Below, in pieces: positions 49,857-58,663 of a stretch of DNA of 64,000 nucleotides (position 1 is the stretch's first letter; each line of letters starts with the position of its first letter). Source of the DNA: DASWTL01 sp966250385 (GTDB lineage Bacteria; Bacteroidota; Bacteroidia; Sphingobacteriales; Sphingobacteriaceae); contig CBINHC010000013.1 in assembly GCA_966250385.1 (NCBI GenBank), positions 1 through 64,000 on the forward strand, written 5' to 3'. The notes below the pieces were generated by a model that made no database searches, was not told the origin of the DNA, and saw only the letters and a program-made list of their open reading frames with translations. A program made the position numbers and the translations under genes.

Positions 49857-52109
49857 ATGAGATATATCGTTGTTCTTTTAATTTTTCTGGGGCAGAGTGT
49901 GCTTGCCCAGACGGTCTCGGTGATACCCCGGCCGGTTTCCTACGAGACGAAGGGCGGTACCTTCGGCATCGGGCCGGGAACGGTCCTGGTGGTCAGCGAC
50001 CCCGGAGACGAGAAAGCCGCCCGGTTCTTCAATGATTACCTGCAGCAGTTCTACGGCTTCAGGCTGGCTGTTAAATCCCGCGGGACGGATAATGCCATTC
50101 AGCTGCGGACCGGAAAGGGCGGAAAGTCCGGGGACGGTTACAGCCTGCAAATCACCGGGAAGGGAGTCCTGATCGATGGAGAGACCTATCCGGGTACCTT
50201 TTACGGTATCCAGTCGCTGATCCAGCTGCTGCCCGTGTCCGGAAAGAAAGGGCAATCGCTCGCCGTTCCGCTGGTGAGTATCCGGGATGAGCCGCGCTTT
50301 TCCTACCGGGGAATGCACCTTGACGTCGGCCGGCATATGTTCCCGGTCTCGTTCGTTAAACGATACATTGATTACATTGCCCTGCACAAGATGAATTATT
50401 TCCACTGGCACCTGACCGAGGACCAGGGCTGGAGAATAGAGATCAAGAAGTATCCGGAACTGACGCGGGCCGGAGCTTACCGCGACGGAACGATCATCGG
50501 GCGGTATCCCGGTACGGGCAATGACCAGACCCGATATGGCGGATTCTATACCCAGGACGAGATCCGGGAAGTCGTGAAGTATGCCGCGGACCGTCATATT
50601 ACGGTAGTGCCGGAGATTGAGATGCCGGGGCATTCGTCGGCCGCATTAACCGCTTATCCGCATCTGGGCTGTCCCGGTACGGGTCCGTACAAGGTAGAGC
50701 AGACCTGGGGCATCTTTGATGATGTGTACTGTGCCGGGAACGACTCTACCTTTACTTTCCTGCAGGACGTTATGGATGAGGTGCTGGCCCTGTTCCCGTC
50801 CCGATACATTCACATCGGCGGCGACGAGAGTCCGAAAGCGAACTGGAAGAAATGCCCTCGCTGCCAGGCGCGGATCAAGGCGGAAGGCCTGAAAGATGAA
50901 CATGAGCTTCAAAGCTACTTCATCCAGCGGATGGAGAAATACATCAACAGCAAGGGACGTACGATCATCGGATGGGATGAGATCCTCGAGGGCGGACTTG
51001 CTCCGAATGCGGTTGTGATGAGCTGGAGAGGCGAAGCCGGCGGAATTGAAGCCGCACGGCAGAAACATTATGTGGTCATGACGCCCGGATCGCACGTGTA
51101 CCTGGATCACTCACAGAGCATTCGTGAGGACTCGGTTACCATCGGCGGGTACACCACCGTTGAGAAAACCTACAGTTACGAGCCGATCCCGAAAGAACTG
51201 ACTCCGGAGGAAGGAAAATACATCCTGGGTGCGCAGGGGAATGTCTGGACTGAATACATGCGTTATCCGGCAAAGGTGGAATACCAGATCTTTCCGCGGA
51301 TGAGCGCCCTGAGCGAGGTGCTGTGGAGCCCTAAGGAAAGCCGCGACTGGAAAGACTTTGAAAAGAGGCTTAGCGACCAGTTCAGCCGATACGAGCTTTG
51401 GGGGGCCAACTACAGCCGGGCGTATTACGATATCACCGGGAACGTGGAGGCCGCACCGGATCAGAAAGGGGTGCTGGTCACCCTTCAGGGAAGGGATCCG
51501 AAGGATGAACTGGTGTACGCGGTGGAAGGCAGCAAGCCGGAACGCTATACCGGGCCGGTGGTTATCCGGAAGGACTCCCGGCTGGTCGCCATGTACTACA
51601 GGGACCGGAAACTGATGGATTCGCTCAGCTTCAATATCCGGGTCAATAAGGCGACCGGAAAACCGATCACCCTGAACCCGCAGCCTTCGGGATCGTACCA
51701 AGGTAACGGTCCGTTCACGCTGGTTGACGGCATTATTAACGAAAAGGGCGGCCGGAACAGGGAATCGTTAGGGTTCCAGAGCGATGTGGAAGCGGTGATC
51801 GACCTGGGAGACCTGCAGCAGGTATCCAGTCTGATGGTCCACACATTGCAGTCCGGCGGAACCTATGTATATCCGCCCAGGTCGGTCGAGGCGTTCGTGT
51901 CGACGGACGGCTCCAACTACCAGCCGGTGGGCAGCGGCGTCCCGGTGGGTACCAGCGGCGACCCGAAAGCCGTGGCCAGACTGGCATTTAAGCCGACCAT
52001 GGCGCGGTATATCCGGTTGAAACTCAATCAGCTCCCCTCAGTGCCTGCCGGTGCCCGGGGCGAAGGCGAAAAAACCTGGATGTTTTTGGATGAGATCCAG
52101 GTAGACTGA
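49857..52109 (+). CDS. Secreted beta-N-acetylhexosaminidase (GH20) with C-terminal carbohydrate-binding region
   Basis: This 750-residue glycosidase would remove N-acetylglucosamine from chitin-like or peptidoglycan-like glycans. It has a signal peptide (RYIVVLLIFLGQSVLAQT), GH20b domain (about 22-145), and the GH20 catalytic barrel (about 148-500) with RYIHIGGDESPK (catalytic Asp-Glu), HLTEDQGWRIEIKKYPELT and QGNVWTEYMRYPAKVEYQIFPRMSALSEVLWSP. Chitobiase C-like and F5/8 type C-like sequences (about 540-750) end the protein. It has its own promoter and a strong terminator 31 bases after the stop. Confidence 0.95.
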   Translation: MRYIVVLLIFLGQSVLAQTVSVIPRPVSYETKGGTFGIGPGTVLVVSDPGDEKAARFFNDYLQQFYGFRLAVKSRGTDNAIQLRTGKGGKSGDGYSLQITGKGVLIDGETYPGTFYGIQSLIQLLPVSGKKGQSLAVPLVSIRDEPRFSYRGMHLDVGRHMFPVSFVKRYIDYIALHKMNYFHWHLTEDQGWRIEIKKYPELTRAGAYRDGTIIGRYPGTGNDQTRYGGFYTQDEIREVVKYAADRHITVVPEIEMPGHSSAALTAYPHLGCPGTGPYKVEQTWGIFDDVYCAGNDSTFTFLQDVMDEVLALFPSRYIHIGGDESPKANWKKCPRCQARIKAEGLKDEHELQSYFIQRMEKYINSKGRTIIGWDEILEGGLAPNAVVMSWRGEAGGIEAARQKHYVVMTPGSHVYLDHSQSIREDSVTIGGYTTVEKTYSYEPIPKELTPEEGKYILGAQGNVWTEYMRYPAKVEYQIFPRMSALSEVLWSPKESRDWKDFEKRLSDQFSRYELWGANYSRAYYDITGNVEAAPDQKGVLVTLQGRDPKDELVYAVEGSKPERYTGPVVIRKDSRLVAMYYRDRKLMDSLSFNIRVNKATGKPITLNPQPSGSYQGNGPFTLVDGIINEKGGRNRESLGFQSDVEAVIDLGDLQQVSSLMVHTLQSGGTYVYPPRSVEAFVSTDGSNYQPVGSGVPVGTSGDPKAVARLAFKPTMARYIRLKLNQLPSVPAGARGEGEKTWMFLDEIQVD

Positions 52110-52140
52110 TTCCGGTTGTTCAGGTCCGCACAGCTATAAG

Positions 52141-52180
52141 GTCCCCGGCAGATAACGTTCCTGCCGGGGACTTTGCTTTT
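52141..52180 (+). terminator. Intrinsic terminator of the hexosaminidase gene
   Basis: A perfect 11-bp stem GTCCCCGGCAG (52141-52151) pairs with CTGCCGGGGAC (52161-52171), with a 9-base loop, followed by TTTGCTTTT. It lies 31 bases after the GH20 stop codon. Confidence 0.85.
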
Positions 52181-52233
52181 CCGCGGGCGACCTGTACCGG
52201 AGGTTTGGTCAAACCAACAGGCCGGCCTGTCGT

Positions 52234-52241
52234 TATTGTTG
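52234..52241 (+). promoter_or_regulatory. -7-like box of the small gene at 52273, with a nearby palindrome
   Basis: TATTGTTG has one mismatch to TAnnTTTG and lies 31 bases before ATG 52273. A short palindrome GGTTTGGTCAAACC at 52202-52215 lies upstream and could be an operator of another factor. Confidence 0.4.
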
Positions 52242-52272
52242 TAAAGGCGTAACAGCCAGCAATCTGAACGTT

Positions 52273-52518
52273 ATGAACCATCTATCATTTACCAGCCAGA
52301 TCAAGGGAAGTCCCTTTGAGGTATGCATCGATCCCGCGAACTTCTGCAAAACGTACAAAGTCATTGAACTGCGCCGGGACGGACAGCACTTCCAGTACAT
52401 TTATCAGGATAACAATACCGAGGAATTCTTTCTGGCGGAAGACTCGAAACTTTCACCGGATGACGTGGAGCCGCTGATTCCGGAACTTAACCAGCGTCTG
52501 CACGGGTTCACAGCCTAG
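52273..52518 (+). CDS. Small hypothetical protein
   Basis: I do not recognise this 81-residue soluble protein: SFTSQIKGSPFEVCIDPANFCKTYKVIELRRDGQHFQYIYQDNNTEEFFLAEDSKLSPDDVEPLIPELNQRL. It has alternating beta and polar segments and two cysteines 7 residues apart. It has its own -7-like box and a clear terminator from the upstream gene, so it is a real single-gene unit. It overlaps the end of the convergent kinase-like gene by 4 bases. Confidence 0.6.
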   Translation: MNHLSFTSQIKGSPFEVCIDPANFCKTYKVIELRRDGQHFQYIYQDNNTEEFFLAEDSKLSPDDVEPLIPELNQRLHGFTA

Positions 52519-53321
52519 CCGGTACCGGGAGTACTGCCGGTGTTCCCGGGGAGGGTATGAACGGGCACTGTCACCTGAACGGTTGTTCCGGCGGCCTGGT
52601 CCCGGACGATGCTCACCGCTCCTTCATGCAGACGAATGATCTCTGCGGCAATGTACAGCCCCGGGTCGGGAAGTGCCCCCTCATCGCTGATGCGGTCAGC
52701 CAGTCCGTCAAATGCCACCTGCATTTGCGCTGCTTCCGGATGGAGGAACGCCATGGTACATCTCAGGTCGTTGTTCAGCAGCTCGAAACCTACTTCGATC
52801 CCGGAAATTTCGGGAATTGCCCTGGCTGCGTATGCCAGGACACAGGTCAGTACCTGCGTCATCCGGGCCGGGTCCAGGTCCGCCTCGGCTTCAGGCGAGC
52901 GTCCCCAGGTTATGGCCGGTGCGTTTACCGCTGCGGCTGCCTTTTTCCCGGCATCAGCCAGGAATCCTTCCAGTTGTACCGGCTGTCTCCGTATGGTCAG
53001 GCGTCCCGCCTGTATCCGTGCCACATCGATCAGGTCATTGACCACCGTACAGAGTTTGGCGGACTGACCGTCTATTTTTGTAAGGAAATTCCGGAGATGT
53101 GCGGCAGTTTCGGTTTCCGGGTGGCGGAGTGCGATCTGGGTCAGGAGCTGGATGCTGGTCAGGGCATTCCGGACATCATGTCCCAGGAGTTTGAACAGCT
53201 CAACCGGTACCTCATGTGCCGGTGGCGTGGTTGCTTCTTTCAAGGTTGGTTTTCCGGCGGTATCTCCGGATGCTGCATTCGGTTCGTTCTTCACGTCTGG
53301 CCTAAAAGTATTCCTCTTCAT
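52515..53321 (-). CDS. Histidine-kinase-like protein with degenerate ATPase domain
   Basis: This 268-residue cytosolic protein has a HisKA-like segment with an H-box LLGHDVRNALTSIQLLTQIA (His in GHDVRNALTS), followed by a HATPase-shaped region. The ATPase motifs are poor: the N-box position reads LTCVLAYAARAIP without the conserved Asn, and no DxGxG is found. It could be a phosphotransfer or regulatory scaffold, not an active kinase (inference). There is no sensory domain. Two response-regulator genes lie nearby. Confidence 0.6.
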   Translation of the reverse strand: MKRNTFRPDVKNEPNAASGDTAGKPTLKEATTPPAHEVPVELFKLLGHDVRNALTSIQLLTQIALRHPETETAAHLRNFLTKIDGQSAKLCTVVNDLIDVARIQAGRLTIRRQPVQLEGFLADAGKKAAAAVNAPAITWGRSPEAEADLDPARMTQVLTCVLAYAARAIPEISGIEVGFELLNNDLRCTMAFLHPEAAQMQVAFDGLADRISDEGALPDPGLYIAAEIIRLHEGAVSIVRDQAAGTTVQVTVPVHTLPGNTGSTPGTG

Positions 53322-53598
53322 AGCAAACTGATCCTCCTTTTGTTTTTACCGGATGTATCAGGCCTGCCCGTCAGGACTGCATTCGGGGACCGGCCGGTGA
53401 GGCGGTTGAATGGGTCTTCCGGTCACATGAAAGATGCGCACAAAAAAGAAGCTGCTGATGGTAGAAGAGTGGAGTTAGGTTCTTCTTTTCAACAGCAGCC
53501 ATTGAACTAAAAAGCAATATAAAATTAAGCCGGCATTCAGGCCGGGTCAATAGTATGGACTATCTAAGTTATGTCAGTAAAGTAATGACAAAGAGGTT
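53322..53598. other. Intergenic region between kinase-like and LuxR-type regulator genes
   Basis: About 277 bases between two leftward genes. The sequence includes an AT-rich part (53510-53598) with a short GCCGGC...GCCGG hairpin but no clear T-run. No gene or recognisable promoter box on the minus strand was identified. Confidence 0.45.
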
Positions 53599-54234
53599 TT
53601 AAACCAGATTTCGGCGGATCGCGTAGCTGGTCAGCTCAGCGTTGGTCTTCATGCCCATTTTCTCCAGGATCCGGGCCCGGTAGGTACTGATCGTTGAGAT
53701 GCTCAGCGAAAGTTCGGCCGAGATTTCCGAAACGGTCCGGCCGCTGGCGATCAGCAGGAGCGTCTGGTACTCGCGGTCAGAGAGCGAATCATGCGGATCC
53801 TGATCCATCGGCGAGTCCAGCTGGGCGGCCAGTTGCTGGGCAACCGACACGGAGATATACTTTTTGCCGGCCAGGATCTGATCGATCGCATCCACCAGTT
53901 CCGTATCGGCGGCGTCTTTTGACAGGTACCCGGCCGCGCCGGATTTCAGGGCACGGATGGCGATCTGGTCTTCCTTATGAAAGCTGAAAACCAGGACCGG
54001 TGTCTTGATCCGCTCCAGTTTGATCTGCTTGAGCACTTCAAATCCGCTCCTGCCGGGGACCTCGATGTCCAGGATCAGAATATCCCAGGGTGCCATTTTC
54101 AGTTTATGAAGCGCTTCTGCAGAGTTCACCGCCTCCCCGAACTCCAGATTCTGGAACTTGGTTTCCAATATATGTCGCACCCCCCGCCGAATTGCAAAAT
54201 GGTCATCGGCAATCAAAACTCTTTTCTGCTTCAT
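53599..54234 (-). CDS. NarL/LuxR-type response regulator
   Basis: This 211-residue protein has a receiver domain (about 1-125) with phospho-acceptor Asp in ILILDIEVPGRSG, Thr/Ser and Lys in VFSFH and YLSKDA, and a LuxR helix-turn-helix (about 145-205) with LSDREYQTLLLIASGRTVSEISAELSLSISTISTYRARILEKMGMKTNAEL. The kinase gene beginning at 57918 lies directly upstream and has a NarX-type (HisKA_3) transmitter that fits NarL-family regulators, so they are the likely pair. ATG 54234 is used; TTG 54237 is directly upstream. Confidence 0.9.
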   Translation of the reverse strand: MKQKRVLIADDHFAIRRGVRHILETKFQNLEFGEAVNSAEALHKLKMAPWDILILDIEVPGRSGFEVLKQIKLERIKTPVLVFSFHKEDQIAIRALKSGAAGYLSKDAADTELVDAIDQILAGKKYISVSVAQQLAAQLDSPMDQDPHDSLSDREYQTLLLIASGRTVSEISAELSLSISTISTYRARILEKMGMKTNAELTSYAIRRNLV

Positions 54235-54361
54235 CAAAGATCTGAAAAACTGTTTTTTAGTTAACTGTTAAAAACTGAAGGGCCCGGTACGCCGGGATCA
54301 CCGCCTTTTGCAAATCCGGCACCTGTCCGAAGTTTGTAAATGTATGCAAGAATCAAGCCCG

Positions 54362-54393
54362 CTACAATAGTAGTTACTTCTACATCATTGTAG
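54362..54393. repeat. Imperfect inverted repeat between the kinase and regulator genes
   Basis: CTACAAT (54362-54368) and ATTGTAG (54387-54393) form an inverted repeat with inner GTAG and CTAC steps around TTACTT. It lies upstream of the LuxR-type regulator and may be an operator for that regulator or a weak hairpin. Confidence 0.4.
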
Positions 54394-54432
54394 TATAGAC
54401 TAGCGTCATCGATCAGCCCCGTATTTCAGCCG

Positions 54433-57400
54433 TCACAGGACGTTGATCGACGGAAACAGCGGTACCGAGAATACCACTGACGTCCGGGATCCGGAATCAC
54501 TTGAAATCGTCAGCTCACCGCCCACCAGGTGGGCGCGTTCCCGCATGCCGAGAAGGCCCATGGATAACGGATCGTTGATCTTCTCCGTCAGGATACCCCG
54601 GCCGTTATCGGTGATCCTGAGGATCAGTTCCTTGTCCTGGTAAATCCCCACGGACACGCGCGTCGCCCCCGAATGTCTTGCGATATTGGTCAGGGCCTCC
54701 TGGCAGATCCGGAAACAGCAGATGGACAGATTCTTGTCCAGCTGTAGTTCTTCACTGACGTTCAGTTCAAGGGCCGCGGCGATCCCGGACTTCTTCTCGA
54801 AGTCCCGGACCAGCCATTCGATCGATGGCAGAAGGCCCAGCGTATCCAGGATAGCCGGCCGCAGGTCGGTCGCAAAGTTACGGATCTGCTGGATGATCGT
54901 ATCGACATCGCTCAGCATCGGGTTGATCATTTCCTCGTTGAAATTTTCTCCTGCGGTCCTTTTTTTCAGTGAGGACAGCGACATTTTCAGACCGGTCAGC
55001 AGCTGTCCGAACTCGTCATGGAATTCGCGGGCGATCCGGGCCCTTTCTTCTTCCAGCACGCTGTTCAGCTGCCGGGCAAAGCTTTTGATCTCATTCCTTG
55101 ATTTCTTGAGCTTGTCGTAGGAGCGCTTCTTTTCTGTGACATCCACCCCGATGACGAAATAATGGGTGATCTGCCCGTTCGGATCCAGCAGAGGCTGTCC
55201 GCGCAGCTCCAGCCAAAGGACCCCGTCGTGCCGGCTGTGATACTCGACTTCCATGTCCACGGTCCGGTGCATCTCCTTCGGATCTTCCATGATCCGGACC
55301 ATCGTGTTCTGCGGGGGGGTCCTGTAATGGGGGTTGGAGGCATATAGCAGCTCCGAAGCCTTTTTTCCGAGGATATCCTCCTTCCGCTGGTCCAGGAGCC
55401 GGCAGAAGGCATCATTCACCCAGTCGATCGTACCGCTGGTATTGGTGATCACGACCACGTTGTTGGTCTTCGTTCCTACCAGTGACAATTTTCTGACCTC
55501 CTCCTCAGACTGCTTCCGCCCGGTGATATCGATCAGTACATTGATGCTGCCGGTGAGCTGCTGGGCGGAGCTGAAGGTCTGCAGGGTATAAACGATAACG
55601 CTTCGGGATTTTCCGTCAGCCGCACGGATCAGGATCTCGACGCTCCCCTTCTCACACGGACCGTTCCGCAGGGTGTGAACCATCGGTGATTCGGAAAACG
55701 GCATGTCGTTTCCATCGGCGTCACAGAGCCCGACATCCGGAGACCACTCGAGTGCGCCGGTTTCCGGCTCGCAGCCGAAGAGCATGGCGGCAGCCTTGTT
55801 AAATAACCGGATCCGGCCTTCGGGATCGGTCGTATAAACTGCAGCCGGCAGGTTTTCGATCAGGTCAATATACTGGCGTTCACTTTCTTCGATCTTCTTG
55901 CGTGCCAGTACTTCGCGGGTGACATCCACCCCAAAGTAGAAGATGCCCTCGACTTGGCCCTCATGGTTATAAAAGGGCTGGTACATGAAGCTGATGTAGC
56001 TTTCCTTCTGGCCGCCATTGCCGTCGTCCACTTTCAGCAGGACTTCGTTGTTCGTCAGCGTTTTGCCGGTCCGGTAAACATGGTCCAGCCATTCAAAGTA
56101 TCCGATGGATTTTAGTTCGGGAAATACCTCCCGGACCGGTTTTCCGATAATATCGGGCGTCCGGGCGGTCAGCTCATAGTACGCCGAGTTCGCACTTTCG
56201 AATACATGGTTCGGGCCTTTCAGAATGCACATGGTCACCGGCGCCTCCTGGTAGAGACTGGCAAATCGCTGCTGCTGAAGGCTGACGGTCTGTTCGAGGA
56301 ATTTACGTTGGGTCGTGTCGCGGCCTACCGTGAGGATCACGCGTTCCTCCTCCAGCAGGGCCGAGGTCCAGGAAAGCCACCGGATCTGACCGTCGGGAGT
56401 GATGTACCGGTTTTCAAAGCCATCGGTAGGCTGGCCGTCAAAGATCCTTTCAATCTCGGCATGGGTTTCTTCCCGGTCCTCCGGGTGGACGAAGTTCATG
56501 AAAGGGGTATTCAAAAGTTCTTCTTCCGGATAGCCGAGGATCCGCCTGAAGGCAGGGTTGATCTTCTTGAAATAGCCGGAAGGATCCAGGAAGCCGATCA
56601 TGTCCGGTGACATCTGAAAATACCGGTTCCGTTCCTGCTCCGCCTTCTTTCGCTGAATATGGGTGGCCAGCTGGTTAAGCAGGTTCGGGCTCAGGTGCTG
56701 GAAGTTGTCGATCTTTTGTGCTGATGACGAAAAGAACGCAAAGACGGCGATCACCTGTCCTTTGAACAGGATGGGGAAGGAGATTCCCGCCACGAGGTTG
56801 TTCCGCCGGGCGAATTCCCCGCGAATGGACGCCGGGTTTGTCGGGATCTCGTGCATGATCACGATATCCCCGCTTTCCCAGGCCTGGCCGACAATTCCCC
56901 GGAAGTCATTCAGCAAGCTGTTCGTTTCCAGGAAAGGGACGCCGCCGTTCCTCAGACAGGAGGCAGACAGGGTCATTTCCCTGGGGTTGATGCCGCTCAG
57001 CCAGAGTTCGCCCGCTTCAGCGTCCGTATATCTGCACAACGCCTCGAGCGTTTTTTCCAGGCAGATATTGAGGCGCTCTTCCTGGCCGAAGGTGTCGGCG
57101 ATGGCGGACATCAGGCTCTTTTCCCGCTCTAGTTTCTTATGTTCCGTAATATCTTTTACAATGCCGTAGACGCCGTCGATCTCCCCGTTTTTTACCACCG
57201 GCATCACCGTTACCGCGAATTCGAGCAGCTGGCCGCCGGCATGGAAGCCGGAAGTCTCAAAACTGGCCGGCTGTCCGCGGAGACAGGCGTGCAGAATCCC
57301 CTCCAGGCGCCGAAGGTCGGCCGGATCGGTAATGTGGCTGAAATGCATGGTCAGCAGGGATTTCCGTGGATATCCGGTCAGTTCGCAGGCCGCCTGGTTC

Positions 57401-57918
57401 ACATCCGTGAAATTTCCGCTGGCATCCATCGAAAAGACCGAATCGGGATTCTGGTCAAACAGGGAGCGATAGTTCAGGGCATCCAGCTGCGCCTCGCTGA
57501 AGCCCAGGGAATGCAGATCCTTGTCCTTAAGGGTCGCAGGCTCCAGAATGTGGAGAATGAAAGCCACGTCCTGGTCGCTGTTCAGGACGGGAATGTTCCT
57601 CGGTGTGAAGTACCGGACCGAAAATCCCGGGCCCTCTTTCCGCGGAACCTGGTACCGGGCGACTTGCATCCGGAGTTCCGCTTTCTCACGTTTTACCCGT
57701 TCCAGCGAATCGAACAGTTCGTTTGCGTCCCATTCGCCGTCGACCGGCAGGAGCACATCCTGAAGGGGGGACCCGGTGATCTGGTCCCGGGAGAGGAAGG
57801 AATTTGCCAGATACGCTTCGTTCACCTCAAAGACCCGGTATTCCCGGGAACGAGCCAGCAGCAGCACGGCAGGGGTCGGAGTAGTCCTGAAAACGGCAAG
57901 TAGTTCTTCGGTTCCCAT
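54433..57918 (-). CDS. Multi-PAS/GAF sensor histidine kinase of the NarX type
   Basis: This 1161-residue cytosolic kinase has about six PAS domains (roughly 8-125, 150-265, 425-545, 555-680, 690-805, 815-935), a GAF domain (about 270-425), a coiled region, and a HisKA_3 transmitter with REFHDEFGQLLTGLKMSLSSL (near 970) followed by HATPase motifs NIARHSGATRVSV, DNGRGI and GLLGMRERA. The HisKA_3 type normally pairs with NarL/LuxR regulators such as the one downstream. No membrane segments are seen. The signal is unknown. Confidence 0.88.
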   Translation of the reverse strand: MGTEELLAVFRTTPTPAVLLLARSREYRVFEVNEAYLANSFLSRDQITGSPLQDVLLPVDGEWDANELFDSLERVKREKAELRMQVARYQVPRKEGPGFSVRYFTPRNIPVLNSDQDVAFILHILEPATLKDKDLHSLGFSEAQLDALNYRSLFDQNPDSVFSMDASGNFTDVNQAACELTGYPRKSLLTMHFSHITDPADLRRLEGILHACLRGQPASFETSGFHAGGQLLEFAVTVMPVVKNGEIDGVYGIVKDITEHKKLEREKSLMSAIADTFGQEERLNICLEKTLEALCRYTDAEAGELWLSGINPREMTLSASCLRNGGVPFLETNSLLNDFRGIVGQAWESGDIVIMHEIPTNPASIRGEFARRNNLVAGISFPILFKGQVIAVFAFFSSSAQKIDNFQHLSPNLLNQLATHIQRKKAEQERNRYFQMSPDMIGFLDPSGYFKKINPAFRRILGYPEEELLNTPFMNFVHPEDREETHAEIERIFDGQPTDGFENRYITPDGQIRWLSWTSALLEEERVILTVGRDTTQRKFLEQTVSLQQQRFASLYQEAPVTMCILKGPNHVFESANSAYYELTARTPDIIGKPVREVFPELKSIGYFEWLDHVYRTGKTLTNNEVLLKVDDGNGGQKESYISFMYQPFYNHEGQVEGIFYFGVDVTREVLARKKIEESERQYIDLIENLPAAVYTTDPEGRIRLFNKAAAMLFGCEPETGALEWSPDVGLCDADGNDMPFSESPMVHTLRNGPCEKGSVEILIRAADGKSRSVIVYTLQTFSSAQQLTGSINVLIDITGRKQSEEEVRKLSLVGTKTNNVVVITNTSGTIDWVNDAFCRLLDQRKEDILGKKASELLYASNPHYRTPPQNTMVRIMEDPKEMHRTVDMEVEYHSRHDGVLWLELRGQPLLDPNGQITHYFVIGVDVTEKKRSYDKLKKSRNEIKSFARQLNSVLEEERARIAREFHDEFGQLLTGLKMSLSSLKKRTAGENFNEEMINPMLSDVDTIIQQIRNFATDLRPAILDTLGLLPSIEWLVRDFEKKSGIAAALELNVSEELQLDKNLSICCFRICQEALTNIARHSGATRVSVGIYQDKELILRITDNGRGILTEKINDPLSMGLLGMRERAHLVGGELTISSDSGSRTSVVFSVPLFPSINVL

Positions 57919-57967
57919 CTTGATTCGGCATTAATTTACTAAAAGTACGACGCTCTGCCAGAAAGCA

Positions 57968-58012
57968 AAACTTTCGGGTATTTGTCCTGATCAGAACGAC
58001 ATTCGAAAGTTT
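57968..58012. repeat. Nested dyad between divergent signalling genes
   Basis: Outer arms AAACTTTCG (57968-57976) and CGAAAGTTT (58004-58012) share their centre (about 57990) with an inner palindrome CTGATCAG (57987-57994). The 45-bp element is between the kinase (starting 57918) and the response regulator (58154). A dimeric regulator is the likely binder. Confidence 0.5.
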
Positions 58013-58125
58013 GTAGTACTACGCCAGATTAAAAGCGTATTCTACAACTGGCCGGCGATCAAATTCCTAAGTTAGGTCGGGAATCCGGTTGCCCGGGCAT
58101 GAACGCTGTTCACAACCCGTCCCGT

Positions 58126-58147
58126 TTAACGAAGTGTTAACGAAGTG
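58126..58147 (+). repeat. Perfect 11-bp tandem duplication before a response regulator
   Basis: TTAACGAAGTG occurs twice head to tail at 58126-58136 and 58137-58147, ending 6 bases before ATG 58154. The second copy overlaps the ribosome-binding region, and its GTG is an in-frame alternative start. Confidence 0.6.
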
Positions 58148-58153
58148 ATAAAA

Positions 58154-58561
58154 ATGAACCTGACCACGCTGATCGTAGATGATGATACCCTTACCCAACT
58201 GATTCACCGCAAGGCACTTGAGAGGGCCGGAATGGCAACCAGTCCGGAGGTATTCACCGACGGCGAACAGGCCCTGAACTTCCTGCTGGCCAACTATTGC
58301 GAGGATGTAAATTACCTGGTGTTCCTGGATCTGAACATGCCATTGATGAACGGGTGGACCTTCCTGGATGAGATCGGGAAGCACTTTCAGCGGGACAATA
58401 TACATGTGGTGATCGTGACTTCCTCCGTCTCATCAGAGGACCGCAAGCGGGCGAACGCGTACAGGCAGGTGCTTAAATACCTGGTGAAACCGATCTCCCA
58501 GGATTCGCTGAAGCTGATGAGCCAGTTTGTTCAGGTAAATTTTGAACATCCGCTGGAATAA
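58154..58561 (+). CDS. Single-domain response regulator
   Basis: This 135-residue protein is only a receiver domain. It has TTLIVDDDTLTQLIHRKAL, phospho-acceptor Asp in YLVFLDLNMPLMNGW and Lys in YLVKPISQDSLK. With no output domain it probably acts in a phosphorelay with the neighbouring hybrid kinase or binds a partner. ATG 58154 is preferred to the GTG 9 bases upstream. It lies about 100 bases before the hybrid kinase gene. Confidence 0.88.
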   Translation: MNLTTLIVDDDTLTQLIHRKALERAGMATSPEVFTDGEQALNFLLANYCEDVNYLVFLDLNMPLMNGWTFLDEIGKHFQRDNIHVVIVTSSVSSEDRKRANAYRQVLKYLVKPISQDSLKLMSQFVQVNFEHPLE

Positions 58562-58663
58562 AACCGTACTGGTTCCATGCATCCTCCGGGGCGCTGGTCC
58601 GTTTGACTCGTATTTAACAAATCTGACCGCAGCCCTGTGCTGCTTTACTTTTTTTCGATACTG

